Below, in pieces: positions 32,701 through 46,679 of a stretch of DNA of 64,000 nt. A program made the translations under genes and the position numbers. The DNA is from Limnanthes douglasii subsp. nivea. Its lineage: Eukaryota; Streptophyta; Magnoliopsida; Brassicales; Limnanthaceae. Below the pieces are notes generated by a model that was not told where the DNA came from, did not search any database, and saw only the letters and a list, made by a program, of their open reading frames with translations. The stretch lies in contig JAUPFV010000001.1 in NCBI GenBank assembly GCA_036936605.1, positions 76,589,910 through 76,653,909 on the forward strand, read 5' to 3'. Position 1 is the first letter of the stretch. The number at the start of each line of letters is the position of its first letter.

Positions 32701-35700
32701 CAGCTCTTAGCATGCTTAGCATTGCTTCTTGTTTGTATCCTGCAAAGAAGTTGTCACTATGCGTATTTCAGCAAATGTATGAATGGATCCCCTGGATATC
32801 TGAGAAGGTAAAGAAGATCAGTTTATAAGTTTCTCACACAATGGCTCATTTTTCTGCTAATTAATTAGTTTGTGTCGTGTAGGCAAAAGAAGGAAGTTCC
32901 ATTGCTTTTGACATTTCTATCTACCTGGAAGGACTTCATAGTATGCTGCTAATGCAAAGTAAGGATTGCACTTTGACGTTTTTGTAGAGCGCCAAACAAA
33001 GCATGTAGTCTCAGTCTCTATAAGAAGTTGACCCAAAATTACTTCATTTCTCCAGTCAATGAAACTGCTGTTGGAAACGTTAGTGTATATCAGTTTTACT
33101 TGGTGTATAGTCTACCTGAATGATGGCCGCAAGCTCCATTCCTAATAATTTCAAAAGTAGTTAAAAAGAGTAAATAAAATACAGTGAGATAAACTTATCC
33201 TTTGTTCAACTGTTTCTGCGTTTCATTTCTCATAATTGGGAGTTGGGGTTTCAAAAATCGCCAAGTATTCTCAAAGAATGCTCATAGGTAGTGATTTCAG
33301 TTAGGATGTGACATGGTGCGGTTTAGAAAATGAATCATGAAGTTGGGGAGGAATCCCATGATGTTTCTCGCTTGGCTTCCTCTTAGACGTCGGCTACTTG
33401 GCTGCATGAGGGGTAAGACTTTAGTGGTTTATAGGTGCGACATTTGCTCTAGAGTTGGGCCTTTTGTCACAGGATGAGTGCAAATGTCTTCTTTTTTTCA
33501 TTTATTTTCTTACATTCTTCCTTTTCAAGTGTTGAGGTTTTTAGCCTTCTCTCCTCGGCATTCTCGTCTCTAATATATATATATATATAATTATATATAA
33601 TGCTGAAATTAATAATTGTACATGTTACCTGATCAGATCCTAAAATCTTAAGAATGTTAATTACCCTCCCATAAAGCATATATGGTCATATGCCATCTCC
33701 CGTATCCCTTTGTACGAACAAGTGTTGTTGTTTCTTAGATTGCTCTCTGCGCCTCTTGGTCTCTTAGTCGTGGATTTTTACTTAACAAGTATCTCAAATA
33801 AATTTAACCCTGGCACCTCTTTATCTGTCTTTGTATTAGTTCTAAAAGAAACAGTTTGTTTCTGTCCCGCAAGGGATTTAAGGATTTGTTCTGATTATTG
33901 ACTATCAGTGACTTGATGAATCTATATATGCTTGATTAGGCTATGTTTCAACGGAAAATAGTTTTTTGATGAATGAAGACAATCGTGCCCACCTTATTCA
34001 TGTGATGCTAAAGCTACCGTGGACGCAATCTGCTGTGGTCACTGACCCTCCTTCCAAAGCAAAATGTGTCTCAGTTCGAGTGCTGTCAAAGCTGGGTCCG
34101 ATATTAAAAACTGAAAGTGATCTCGAAGTCTTTGATTTGGCTCTTCGTGACGAGTCTGAGAGAGTGAGAACTGAAGCGGTAATATCAATGCCAGTCTTCG
34201 TCTTATGGTCTGGTCTTGATGTTCTATCACATATGCTCAGAGGGATAACGTAAGTGTTTTAGGTTACCATGTTTTTATAGCATTCTTAACTATTTTTGCC
34301 ACTTTTGAAAGAGTAGTTGGTCAAGGGTTTAGTTCAAACAATTCTGAAGCTTGCATAAACTTTGAAACAGCATCTTGATAAGGAACTTAATTTCCCTGCT
34401 CAGCTGAACATAAACTGTTATGTTAGCAGAAGCAAAAGTACTTGATCAAGCATCATCTAATTCAGTGTGTCTGCATGGGACTACAAGTTGACAGTCTTGT
34501 CTCATCCGTAATGAGGCATTGCTCGGTTGATAACTGTAATTGAAGCATTTATTTATTCATTACAGAGATGGTATCATAAATGCACAGCTGACTATCTAGA
34601 GCAGGAGCACAAACCTACAAGACATGTGGGCAGTAGAGGTGTAGTTTTGCAGGATAATTGTCACAACTTAGGCTGTGTGCTGGCCCTCCAGTGTAAAACA
34701 TGGACTTGTAGAACAATTCTGCTTTTATATATAAGCTTTAACTTATGCTCCATTGCTATTTTGTTAACTTGAGGATAGCTTAATTGTTTTTCGTTGTCAA
34801 ACTTTACAGGAATTTGGTTAAAGACAAGAATGAAGAAGTTAAGAAGAGCGTTCCTTATTGTCTTGGTTATCTATCGTGCCTTTGTGGTCTACGTGATTGG
34901 CCAAATGCAAATGCATCCAGACTGTTCTTAAATGTAGAGAATGAGAGCGAAGGCGAGCTGATAGATTATATGCTTAAAGGATTCTGGTGTTCGAAGTGTG
35001 ATAGAAATGTCAAACGCTCCCATCAGCTGCACTCAAAATCCCTTCATTTACCTGATATGAACAATAACGGGAATTGTCTTGATTTAGATTTGGTTATTCA
35101 ATCTTTGTACTTTGATCTGCTATATGACGATTCATCAGAAGAGGTTCAACTTGCTTGTGTTCGAGTTTTCCGAAGAATTCTTTTCCATGGAACAGCGGAT
35201 AGTCTGCTAAGTACAAGACGCGAGTGGATAAAATTTGTTGAATTTTTGCTGCTTAATAAAAGCAAGGATATAAGAGAAGAATTCTGTAACCAGATTAACT
35301 CCTTTCTTCAAGACCCTATTTTAAGTAGTTGCTTTCAGAAAGGGAATTCTTTGGATAAAAGTTGCGAAGAAGTGTTTTTGGATATCATCAAACATTCTTT
35401 ATCAGCAGCGGTAGATCCTCATATGATTAAGACTCTAATGGAATCTGCAGCAGAAGTTATGCTGTCCGTTGATATCAACAGTCAGCTTTTCTTGTTCTCC
35501 CTTATCCTCTTGGTGGATCAGCTGGATAGTCAGCACATGACAGTTAGAATATATGCATCAACATTAATACTAAAGTCTTGCGATTTCCATGTCAAAGGGG
35601 GATTCAAATTATTGCTTTCAAAAGCTGTAAATATTCGGAATGAGCTGTATGATTATCTATCTGTGAGGTTTGTAAGCCGTCCAAACATTATTAAAGAGTT

Positions 35701-38700
35701 TGCAGAGGCTGTTGTTGGTGTTGAGACTGAGGATCTTGTCAAGAAAATGGTTCCCATTGTTCTTCCTAAGCTTTTGGTGTCACAGCAGGATAATAAAGAA
35801 GCAATTCATATCATGTGTGAGTTTGCCAAGTTATTAAACACTGATGTGTTGCAGCTAATAGTGAATTGGTTACCAAAAGTTCTTGCTTTTGCTCTCCATC
35901 AAGCAGACGAGAGGGACTTAGTTTCTGTGTTGCAATTCTACCATGAACAAACTGGTTCTGACGATCAAGATATTTTTGCTGCCGCGTTACCTGCACTTTT
36001 AGATGAACTTATATGCTTTGTTGATGTCGGTGATATAAATGAGATGAAAATAAGGTATGCAGTTGAATATTAGCTAAGTAGAGTTATGTTTTATATATAT
36101 ATATTGTAGGTGCCCAATGTATGAACCTAGTTCATTTCTTTTGCGGGCCTTCATATGCTCCTTTCTTCTCAAGTAGAGGGTGAGTAGTGTCAAATTACTG
36201 TTTGTTAGAAATCTAAGGGCAGTATCTTTTATTTGTGTGTGAGTGCGCATGTAACTTCATGTGGGAGATGGGTTTGTAATGTTTCCTTGAGCTATTTCTA
36301 TGAATTCTCCCTTTCGAGGAATTCCATTTCACCTTGGCTTTTTGCCTAGATGGCTGATTGCCAATGAAATTCAAATATAAATTTGCCATTTACGTACTTG
36401 ATTATGCGCATAAGTTTGCCCGACATTCTCTAAGCGTTATGAGTTATTGATATGAAAAGTGCTCGTTTTGTTACCGTTGGTTCGTCTGTGTAACTAAAGC
36501 AAATTCTATAATGTAGGTTAGAAAGAGTGCCTTATGTGATAAAGAAGATTGCAAGAGTGCTAACTAATGGCGAAGATCTTCCGGGCTTTTTAAGGAATCA
36601 TTTTGTTGGTCTTCTTAACAGTATTGACAAAAAGATGCTCCACGCAGAGGATGTTTCTCTACAGAAACAAGCTTTGAACCGCATCAAAATGGTGATTGAA
36701 ATGATGGGTCCCTTTTTGAGTACCCACGTGCCAAAACTTATGGTTCTTCTCATGCATGCTATTGGAAAAGAATCACTTCAGGGTGATGGTCTATTGGTCT
36801 TACAATTTTTCATTGAGAGGTTATCTGTAATATCACCATCTAGCACAAAGCATGTGATTTCGCAAGTTTTTGCTGCTCTTATACCTTTTTTAGAGAGAGA
36901 GCAAGAAGGTCGATCAACACACTTAAATCAAGTGGTGAAAATACTCGAAGAACTTGTAGTAAAAAATGGGGTTATCTTGAAGCAGCATATTCGTGAATTT
37001 CCTCTCTTGCCAAATATTCCTGCTTTAAATGAAGTTAATGATGCAATACAACAGGCTCGTGGGTCAATGACCTTGAAGGATCAGTTGCGGGATATTGTTG
37101 ATGGCCTGAATCATGAGAACTTGAATGTTAGATATATGGTAGCGTGTGAGTTGAGCAAGCTACTGAATCTGAGAAGGGAAGAGGTTACTGCTCTGATCAT
37201 TGGTGATGTTGGTTTGGATATGGACGGTTTGAGCTCTTTGATCACGTCTTTACTCCATGGTTGTGCAGAAGAATCAAGAACTACTGTGGGTAAGAAGCTG
37301 AAATGGGTTTGTGCTAAATGTCTTGGTGCATTGGGTGCGGTTGATCCTGCCAAAGTGAGGGGTAATACATGCCATCGTTTCAAAATTCAGTGCTCAGATG
37401 ATGATCTTATCTTCGAACTGATCCACAAGCACCTCGCTCGGGCTTTTAGAGCTGCACCAGATACCAACATACAAGACTCTGCTGCATTGGCAATACAAGA
37501 GTTATTAAAGATTGCAGGTTGTGATGCATCATTGGATGAGAATGTTGCACCTGCTGTTAAAAGTTATGACAGCAGCCGTGAGGCAAACCAGCGGGGTCAG
37601 ATACTGTGGGATCGGTTTTCCATCTATGTTAAAGAGATCATAGCACCGTGTTTAACCTCTAAGTTTCACCTTCCTAGTGTGGCTGATTTGGCTTCATCGG
37701 GACCAATTTATATACCTGATATGACATTTAGAAGGTGGATATTTCATTGGATAAAGAAATTGACTACACATGCAACTGGTTCTCGTGCTAGTATTTTTGT
37801 TGCTTGCCGAGGTATTGTCCGTCATGATATGCAAACTGCTACATATTTACTGCCCTACCTAGTCCTAGATGTCGTCTGTCATGGTACTGAGGAGGCACGC
37901 CGTAGCATTACAGAAGAAATTTTATTTGTTCTTAATGCTGCTGTGTCTGAGAACAGTGGGACTGCAGTGCATGGAATTATTGGTGGGCGAAGTGAAGTTT
38001 GTGTTCAAGCTGTATTCACACTTCTTGATAATCTTGGCCAATGGGTTGATGATGTTACACAACATATAGCGCTCTCCCAGCCTTTGCAATCTTCTAAGCA
38101 AGTGGTGTCCAAGTTGAAAGATCAAAATCAACTACTTGTGCAATGTAAATATGTTTCCGAGCTTTTAAATGCGATTCCAAAGGTCACTCTTGCTAGGGCT
38201 TCCCTCAGATGTCGTGCTTATGCTAGGGCTTTGATGTACTTTGAGTCCTACATCCTTGGAAAGTCAGGCTCCTTCAACCCTGCGGCCGAGAAAAGTGGCA
38301 TTTTTGAGGACGAAGATGTTTCATATCTAATGGAAATATATAGCTGTCTCGATGAGGATGATGGTTTATCTGGCTTGGCACGTTTCCGTAAATCATTAAG
38401 TTTACAAGATCAGTTATTAATAAACAAAAAAGCTGGAAACTGGGCCGAAGTTTTAACTGCTTGTGAACAAGCACTGCAGATGGAGCCCAATTCCGTTCAG
38501 AGGCATTCAGATGTTCTTAATTGTTTACTCAACATGTGTCATCTTCAGGCCATGGTTACTCATGTGGATGGTCTAATTTTTAGGGAACCTGCGTATAAGA
38601 AAACTTGGTGCATGCAAGGTCTGCAGGCAGCATGGAGACTGGGTAAGTGGGACTTGATGGATGAGTACCTTACTGTGGCTGATGACGACGGTTTGCTCTG

Positions 38701-41700
38701 TAACAGCTCTGAGAGTAATGCTTCATTTGACATGGGAGTTGCGAAGATTATCCAGGCAATGAAGAAAAAGGATCAGTACTCAGTTGAAGAGAGTATTGCA
38801 CGATCGAGACAATCTCTAATTGATCCTCTTGCTGCTGCTGGCATGGATTCCTATACACGGGCATATCCTTTTGTTGTTAAACTTCACTTGCTACAAGAGC
38901 TAGAAGATTTCTATACACTTCTTCATACCGAATCTTTTTTACACAAGTCTTTTACTCTCAATGATCTAGAATTCTTAAAAGTTGTGGAGAACTGGGAAAA
39001 TCGACTCAGATTTACACAGGCATCTCTCTGGGCAAGGGAGCCTCTCTTGGCTTTCCGAAGACTGGTTTTTCATTCGAGTGGCCTTGGTGCTCAAGTGGGG
39101 AACTGCTGGATTCAGTACGGAAAACTTTGCCGTTCGGCTGGTCATTATGAGACAGCGAACCGAGCAATTCTGGAAGCCCAAGCCGCTGGTGCCCCGAATG
39201 TTCACTTGGAAAAGGCTAAGCTTCTATGGAGGACTAGACGGTCTGATGGTGCCATTGCAGAGCTACAGCAGTCTCTACTGAACATGCCCCCGGAAGTTGT
39301 TGGCGATCGTGTAATATCAATAATTACTAGCCTTTCTCTCACTAAATTGAACCCACCTGCTTTAATTTATAATAATACCCAAGCTCTAAATGAGAGCAAA
39401 GATACTGCAAAAACCCTTCTTTTGTACTCTAGATGGATACATTATACTGGGCAGAAGCAGACACAAGATGTAATAGGTCTGTATATTAGGGTGAGGGAAT
39501 TGCAACCCAAGTGGGAGAAGGGATTCTTTTATGTGGCTAAGTATTGCGATGAAGTACTCGTTGATGCTCGGAAACGCCAAGAAGAGGGTTCTGAAAATAA
39601 GAAGAAAACTTCTACTGGTGTTTCTTCTTCTACCTTATGTACTGAGAAACAGTGGTGGCTATATCTGCCTGATGTAGTGTTATTCTATGCGAAGGGGCTT
39701 CATAGAGGTCACAAGAATCTCTTTCAAGCACTTCCAAGATTGTTGACTCTTTGGTTTGATTTTGGAACCCTTTATCAAAGGAGTAGCTCATCTGGAAAGA
39801 AGGATTTAAAAGGCGTCCATACAAAGGTGAGTGAACTTTTTAACGATTTTCAAGCACCCCCTTTTTACATATGAGATTATCTTATTGTCTTCGTTTGGCA
39901 GGTGATGAGTGTGATGCGAGGCTGCCTGAAGGATTTGCCAACCTATCAATGGCTGACGGTATTGCCGCAGTTGGTCTCAAGAATTTGCCACCACAATGAA
40001 GAAATTGTCCAATTAGTTAAAGATATTGTCACTTCTGTTCTCTACCAGTATCCACAGCAAGCATTGTGGATTATGGCTGCAGTTTCGAAGTCCACAGTTC
40101 CTTCGCGGAAAGAGGCAGCTGCTGAAATCATACAAGCTGCACGGAAAAAATTCAGTCAGAGAAATAGTGACAACAATCAGTTTCTTCAGTTTGCTAATCT
40201 GATTGACCATCTAATCAGGTTATGCTTCCATGCGGGTCAATCAAGAGCTAAGACAATTAACATTTTAACAGAATTTAGTGCCTTAAAAAGGATGATGCCT
40301 GTAAATATCATCATGCCAATTCAACAATCTCTCACTGTACCAGCATTTGATACGCATATCACTGATTCACTCGCCTCCAATATCTTTTCTAGGAACGATC
40401 TACCTACAATATCTGGAATAGCTGATGAGGCCGAGATTCTTTCATCTCTCCAGAAACCTAAAAAAGTATGTTACTTGTCTACATCATATATGTTCTTGAA
40501 GAAGTTATATAGCATAGGCTTCTGGGTCTTTTTCCTCTTTCAGTTCAGATTGAAGGCCTCAAATGTTTCAAAATTATGCTGAACCATAGCTAAAATGCCA
40601 TGAGATGGTGTGAAAAGACCATTGTGTCCATGTGTTACTTGGATTTGCTCTCAGCTTCAGTTATAATGCTGAATTTTCCAGAAGCAGTACATCCTAACTG
40701 ATGTCAATAATGCTGTTATCTTTAAATATAAATTGTTGTTCTTAGTAGTTAAGTGTATACTAAATGTGGTATTCTCCCTTTTGCATCAGCCAATATGTTA
40801 AGCTATACATCTTGAACTCAATGAGTGTGTTTGTGCGTTCAGATTGTATTACTAGGAAGCGATGGTATTGAACGACCATTTCTCTGCAAACCCAAGGATG
40901 ACCTTCGAAAAGATGCCCGCATGATGGAGTTCACTGCAATGATAAACCGCTTGTTGTCCAAATACCCTGAAAGTCGAAGGAGGAGACTTTACATTCGCAC
41001 TTTTGCAGTTGTTCCTCTAACTGAGGACTGTGGTATGGTAGAATGGGTGCCCCACACACGAGGACTCCGGCATATACTTCAAGATATATATGTTACATGT
41101 GGTAAGTTTGATAGGAAGATAACAAATCCTCAAATACAGAAGATTTATGCCCAGTGCGCGGGTAAAATACCAGAAGATGAAATGCTGAAGACCAAAATCC
41201 TTCCTATGTTCCCTCCTGTATTCAATAGATGGTTTTTAACCACATTTTCTGAGCCAGCTGCTTGGTTTAGGGCTCGTATTGCTTATGCTCATACTACTGC
41301 TGTTTGGTCGATGGTTGGGCATATTGTGGGTCTAGGAGACCGGCATGGAGAAAACATACTTTTTGATTCTACCACGGGTGACTGTGTTCACGTTGATTTC
41401 AGTTGCCTATTCGACAAGGGCTTGCAATTGGAGAAGCCTGAGTTGGTACCATTCAGGTTAACCCAGGTCAGAATTGAATCTACGCTGAAATTTCTCAACT
41501 GTTTTATGAGCATAAAATTGATGTAAATGTTGCTTCGATTACCATAGTCTCATGTGAACTTGTCTCGAGCTTTTGCAGAACATGATCGATGGCTTGGGAA
41601 TCACTGGATATGAGGGCATCTTCTTGAGAGTTAGTGAAATAACACTCACTGTGCTGAGGACACATAGGGAGACTTTGATGAGTGTGCTCGAAACTTTCGT

Positions 41701-42455
41701 CCATGATCCTCTTGTAGAATGGACAAAGTCCCACAAGTCTAGTGGGGTAGAAGTTCAGAATCCACATGCACAGGTATGTTGTCCCATTACCAGGGTCGTC
41801 GTCTGGTTTTTAAGGCTATGTTTATAGTTTGAGGTAAATTTTGTTCTGTTTGATGAGGAAAGTAGTAATATAAATAATATTTCCAAAAAGGGAAGGAAAA
41901 TATAGAAAAAGTTGCAGAAATGGACAAATGAGTAACGACAACCTTTTCATCTACGCAATCTGATTTTTAAAAGTTTCATTTGAGCCTATGTAAGATTGAC
42001 AAAAGTTTCCCAAACTTTTGAGTTAGACCAAAGCGTTTCCAAATGATTCAATTTTGACTAATTTTAATTCATAACTTTCGTTAGGTTGCAAATAGTTGTG
42101 AATTTTTCTTTCACGCTATTTTGTATTTCTTCTTAAAAACAATTAAGTAGAAGATTTTGTTTTTGTTTTTCTCAAAGCTTTTTGTCTCTGATATTTTCTG
42201 AGAAACAAATTGAGCCTAAACGCATTCTTTGAACCTACTCTTGCTCTTAATATGCTGATAAGAATAAACGTGCTATGAAAATTGCAGCGAGCCATCAGTA
42301 ACATTGAAGCAAGATTGCAAGGGGTGGTTGTGGGTGTTGGAGCAGCACCATCTTTGCCTCTTGCTGTAGAAGGTCAGGCTCGTCGCTTAATAGCAGAAGC
42401 CGTCTCACACGAGAACCTTGGGAAAATGTATATATGGTGGATGCCGTGGTTCTGA
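29777..42455 (+). CDS. ATR: serine/threonine-protein kinase ATR (PIKK family), spliced
   Basis: ATR is the nuclear kinase that, with ATRIP, senses RPA-coated single-stranded DNA and activates the replication-stress checkpoint. Fifteen exons give an uninterrupted frame of 2,707 codons (Arabidopsis ATR has 2,702): 29777-29963, 30283-30427, 30511-30623, 30793-31130, 31253-31377, 31497-31641, 32229-32807, 32883-32958, 33940-34249, 34810-36054, 36517-39826, 39902-40465, 40843-41466, 41579-41773, 42288-42455. All 14 introns are GT-AG and phases agree. The N-terminal two thirds are helical, HEAT-like. A KRQK-type nuclear signal lies near residue 443. A UME domain is near 1110-1215 and FAT near 1660-2190. 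The kinase domain has the CKPKDDLRKD lysine motif (about 2395), the catalytic loop GLGDRHGENI (Asp 2545, His 2547) and VHVDFS (Asp 2564). FATC ends in WMPWF. The start gives MANTSNLSSLVHELRER, closely matching plant ATR. No defect is seen. The exon edges are predicted. Confidence 0.96.
33571..33600. repeat. TA-rich microsatellite in ATR intron 8
   Basis: A broken run of TA dinucleotides inside the 981-bp intron between exons 8 and 9, the largest intron of the gene. Confidence 0.85.
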
Positions 42456-43056
42456 AATCGAAGATCAGTTGCTGTTGAAATTTCTAACTGCATTGGTTTT
42501 CGCTTCTGCCTTAGAAGGTCATTAGGTGAATTTTGATTATGATGTAACAGTGGGACTCGGGAGTTAGGTAGAAGCGATTCTGATGTATCATCCATGTAGA
42601 CATAAATGTAATGAAGAAGAAGCTAACAAGTTGCAATGCATTTCAGTTCTACAAGTTCCCAAACTAAAATCATTTCTTTCATTCGCAATCCCCTATATAT
42701 AAATAGCAATCTGATAAAATATCTTACAAAAAATGTAATTTGTATAAGTTATTCAAATTTTAATTTTGTATATTAGATATAGTAAAAAGGTATTTTTTCT
42801 TACATTTATTAAAAGGAAAATTACACATACGATAAATATAGAACCTCAATTTATGGAACAAATGTTAAGATGTTCAGCTATGTGTGTCTTTCATCGTGCA
42901 TATTGAAATTTTTATTGACTCTTTTTCAAAATTCTACCACATTTTCTAAAAGTTTATTTAATTTACAAACCCAGATTATAGATTTCTAAATTAAGATATA
43001 AATTGAGATGTAGAATTAAAATATTTACCATCTAAATTATGTCAACCTAAAAACCA

Positions 43057-43107
<51 letters not shown>

Positions 43108-44121
43108 CCATTTTTAATGTGGATATGAATAACGGAAAAATTAATTTGAATTTAAAATAAGTCGAAATCTATCATGGAAACGATGGAAACGTGCAGTATT
43201 AGATTATTATGTTTGAAATGTATATTAACGATGTATCGATTTAATCCAATATCATATATAGTTCAAACTATATATAAGTCGGTATCTAAATATGAATATA
43301 ATTTAAACAACTAAAAGTTATAAAAATCGATTATTTCTAGTTTCGATTCGGAAAAGTAAGTGTTACGCTTAGACAATTAATTGATATAAACATTAAAATT
43401 ATCCATAAGATATGATATATGTAATTAAGTTTGAAAAAAGATCGAGTCAATTTTTTTAAAAAATATAAAAGGACGAGAGTTTTAACAATTTGTTTTTAGA
43501 GTTCTTTAATCTTAATTCTGTTTTTTACTTTTTAACATAGTTTTTCGAATTTAATTCCGTTTTTACCTTTTAAAAGTATTCTACGTAATTTTTTTTATTA
43601 TTTGTTTTATAAAAAACAAAATATGTTAGACTTGAAATATTCAGTTTAAAAAAAATTTGAATAACTTTAAAAGACTAGACTAAACTTTAAAGTATATATT
43701 GTTAGAATTCATTTTTATAAAAATAAAATTAATTAAATATTTTTTCAACTTTGTTTTTATTTTGTTAATTTGCACTGGAACAAAATAAACCCGTTTTCTA
43801 TTTTTCAGTTTTTGAAGTTTGAAATTCATATTATATGATGTTGGTCTGCAAAAATGCTCTAGTTATTTTCCAAAATAGCAAAATTGGTAGCACATATATT
43901 AAGAAAATATAAAATTGCACTTTATTAGATTTACAAACATCACATCCAACCTCTTTAGCTAGTAGAATAAACTTATATAAATATTATGCAAGGAAGGTAT
44001 ACATGCATGTTGTTACAAGTCTAATTAAATAATTAAAATAATCAATATCTCGAGTATTAGACTTATGAATAATAATAACATTTAGTCTAATGGTATAATA
44101 TATAAATAAAATGACGATACT
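42456..44121. other. ATR 3' region and AT-rich intergenic DNA
   Basis: The first 200-250 bases after the stop are probably 3' untranslated sequence. No canonical AATAAA is obvious. Beyond 42700 the DNA is AT-rich with no supported gene. Confidence 0.45.
43056..43108. repeat. (AAT)n microsatellite
   Basis: About 17 uninterrupted ATA/AAT triplets. Confidence 0.95.
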
Positions 44122-44400
44122 TGTTGGGTTATAATGTTTTTGAATGGAAGGTCCGTGAACTCTAGAAGCCCAATAAAAGTTATGGTCCCTAACAACGGTG
44201 AGTCCATAAAATTGTTACACAATTAGAAAGTTAGGAGAGTGAATTGGATGAGAAATAATGGGCATATAGTTCATGAGGAGATAATTAAGAGACTATTATG
44301 CAATTAAGATCATTGCGTAAAGTTTTGGTCGGTTTTTAGAATTTATGGGTGTCATATGTATGTATGTATGTATGCCTGTTTATAGAATTTTCAGTTCACT

Positions 44401-44434
<34 letters not shown>

Positions 44435-45499
44435 GAAAATCACGTTTCTCTTGAGATTGTATAACGTGTTTAGATCAAACACATTTAGGTTTCTCGATTC
44501 AGTTGTATAAGTACCATGTTTGGGTGGTGTGCTATGTATTCAAGGATTTACTATTATGTTACCTCATTATGTACGCATTTAAAAACATATAGTTGATGAT
44601 GAATGTATGACCTTATGCTGGATGTAATTACCCATTGTTGCTGGAACTTGGACTTTATGATGTATGAGACTACTAGATGTTGTCCAACATGCTCAAAGAT
44701 TGTTTTGTTTCAAGTACATGAAGTCTAATTGACATTCATATCCATTCAAATATTTGAGCACTTGACAATATATTTCACATTCCTCAACTGCTTCATATTC
44801 TCAATGAATATTGATGTACAATGCGTTAAGTTCTGATCTGTAAAGATATACATTAATTAGTGTTTGCACGAATTATAATGCAAGCGTTCAGATATCCAAT
44901 CTATGGGGCTGATTTGTGGACTTGGTATTACACCCGCGTGGGCAATATGAGGCGAAACATGAAAGGAATGGGTGTTTGGGCTCACAATTTAGGGAATGGT
45001 TGTTGTGTGTGTAGGTCCCCACCCATAAAATACTATCACACATATTTCCTAATGGTGAGCACCGATGACATGATGTAGTTGTTGCATTTACATGTACCAT
45101 AATCTTGCAAATCTGGTTCTTCGGTGTTGAAGTTCTCATTCACTTACCATGAAGCAATCAGGTATGAACATTACGAAATGTTTGGATGTTTTCAAATATG
45201 GTATGAAACCAAGATTTTTTTACCTTAAAGTACTAACTCCAAAGTTAAGGCATAGTATGTTGGCGCCTACCATCTCTGCTAATGATATGAGATTGCAATA
45301 TATATAAGTGCCAATCACAACCCTTATTATGATAAAATTCAGTATATATTAGATATGTTTGGTAGTAAATTCAGTTAATGACAACCAATTAAGAAACTCA
45401 CTTCAAGTCTCTATTCTGGTAGAGGAAAAATTGAAGAAGTGGAAACGATAAATTTTACTTTTTGGGACTGAATATCATAGATAATTGGCTTAAAGAGAA
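44122..45499 (+). other. possible LTR and 5' part of the split copia element
   Basis: TTGTTGGGTTATAATG at 44122 resembles the TGTTGG start common in copia LTRs. A GTAT tetranucleotide run (44354-44374) and a (TA)n run (44404-44432) follow. A 72-codon open frame at 44860-45078 has no recognisable domain. The link to the copia coding remnants further right is positional only. Confidence 0.3.
44404..44432. repeat. (TA)n microsatellite
   Basis: About 14 TA dinucleotides, with a short GTAT run (44354-44374) just upstream. Confidence 0.95.
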
Positions 45500-46268
45500 C
45501 TAATCACATGATCTTACTGAAAAGAGAACTCATGAAAAAAAGATGCACTTTGAGCGGTGATAATTACTATGTATGTCTTGCATAGTGAAGTCCCATAATT
45601 GTTATTGAGTTTCCATATCACCGACTTGAAACTTTCAAAGAATATGTTTACCAACCTTGAAAGGAAATTTTGGAGGCCAATATGGTTAAGTTTGGTAAGA
45701 TTACACCTCATAATAAGTTTGGAAACACTCATCCATTGGAGCTGCACATGTCAAACTTTTAGGATCCAGAAAAGAAAGAGAAGACCCTAAGAAGGGAAAA
45801 TGTAAAATATTTCATTGTTTTCATCGTAGAAGCACATATCACTAGAAAAGATATTTCCCTAAGTTCAAGGTATAATTGAAAAATAAATGTAAGCTCTATT
45901 ATATACTTATGTCATAAGTTAATTTAGTTTCAGTGTCAAATGCTACATGGTGGGTTGATACAACAACAATAACGCACGTATGAATTCTTTGCAGGGATCA
46001 AGACGAAGTAGGCCTCTTAATGATGGATATATACAGATTTGTACTGTGGAATGTGTGGATTTATTGGTTAAAGCCAATTATAAATTTAAGCTTTGTTTAA
46101 ATTAAGGACATGTTTTATTTTTAAGAGATATTTTGCACGTTTTATTTTTAGGATAATTTACTAGTTTTTTTTATTAGACACATGCGGTTATTCTTGTTTG
46201 TATGGAAATGAAAAACTTTAGATCTTTTATGACAATCATTTAATTGTCTCATGTGTTCTTTACTGTAA
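45500..46268 (+). pseudogene. Ty1/copia gag and protease remnant, left part of split element
   Basis: Around 45760-45870 a frame runs from a Lys-rich gag end into a broken zinc-finger region (KCKIFHCFHRR). Around 45917-45980 NLVSVSNATWWVDTTTITHV matches the copia protease start (N-S/T-WW-I/V-D-S-G-A-T-x-H-I). The D-S-G motif has decayed to D-T-T. The element continues right of element 3 at 57445 with the next expected domain. Confidence 0.65.
46264..46268. repeat. probable target-site duplication of element 3, left copy
   Basis: TGTAA before the 5' LTR. TATAA follows the 3' LTR at 57445-57449, one mismatch. The copia element being split on both sides supports this junction. Confidence 0.6.
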
Positions 46269-46598
46269 TGATTAATCAGGACATAAAATACCAGGTGTAA
46301 TAGAGGGCTTAAATTATAATGTAATTATGTGTAGGGACTTAAGTGTAAAGTAAGAAATAAGTAACATAAGTACAAATGAAGGGGGTAACATGCAATTAGA
46401 ATAAGTTTGGCATGTGACCATGGGTCCCACAGCTGTCACTATATAAAGAAAGATTTTGTCCCCCAAAAAGGGGACCTTCGAATGATTAGTACTTGATTTT
46501 GACTACTTTCTCTCTCTAGAACTTTGTACTTACTAGCCTCACACCTTTACTCGTTTACATTTCCCGATAAACCACCTTAGATATTCTGAAAATTATCA
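46269..46598 (+). repeat. 5' LTR of element 3
   Basis: 330 bp, starts TGATTAATCAGGACAT (a 4-base variation of the TGATAAGGACAT of the 3' LTR), TATA box TATATAAA at 46440-46447, TTTCTCTCTCTAG near 46505, ends AATTATCA. Confidence 0.95.
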
Positions 46599-46620
46599 TT
46601 GGTGCCGTCTGTAGGAACGA
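46599..46620 (+). promoter_or_regulatory. primer binding site region of element 3
   Basis: TTGGTGCCGTCTGTAGGAAC directly follows the 5' LTR, the usual place for the tRNA primer site. Blocks of this kind (TTGGYGCCGTCTGTGGGAA) are common in plant Ty3/gypsy elements. Confidence 0.7.
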
Positions 46621-46679
46621 GAGAGACCCAGATATTAAGTTCCCCAAAATCTCGACCTTACGAAAAGAAAAGTTAACGA

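Noticed and set aside
34527..34772. 81-codon open frame between ATR exons 9 and 10
   Set aside because: It lies wholly in intron 9. The splice sites at 34249/34810 keep the ATR frame and match the known protein.
44860..45078. 72-codon open frame with several Cys
   Set aside because: No recognisable domain and no paired Cys pattern. It sits in decayed copia-related DNA.
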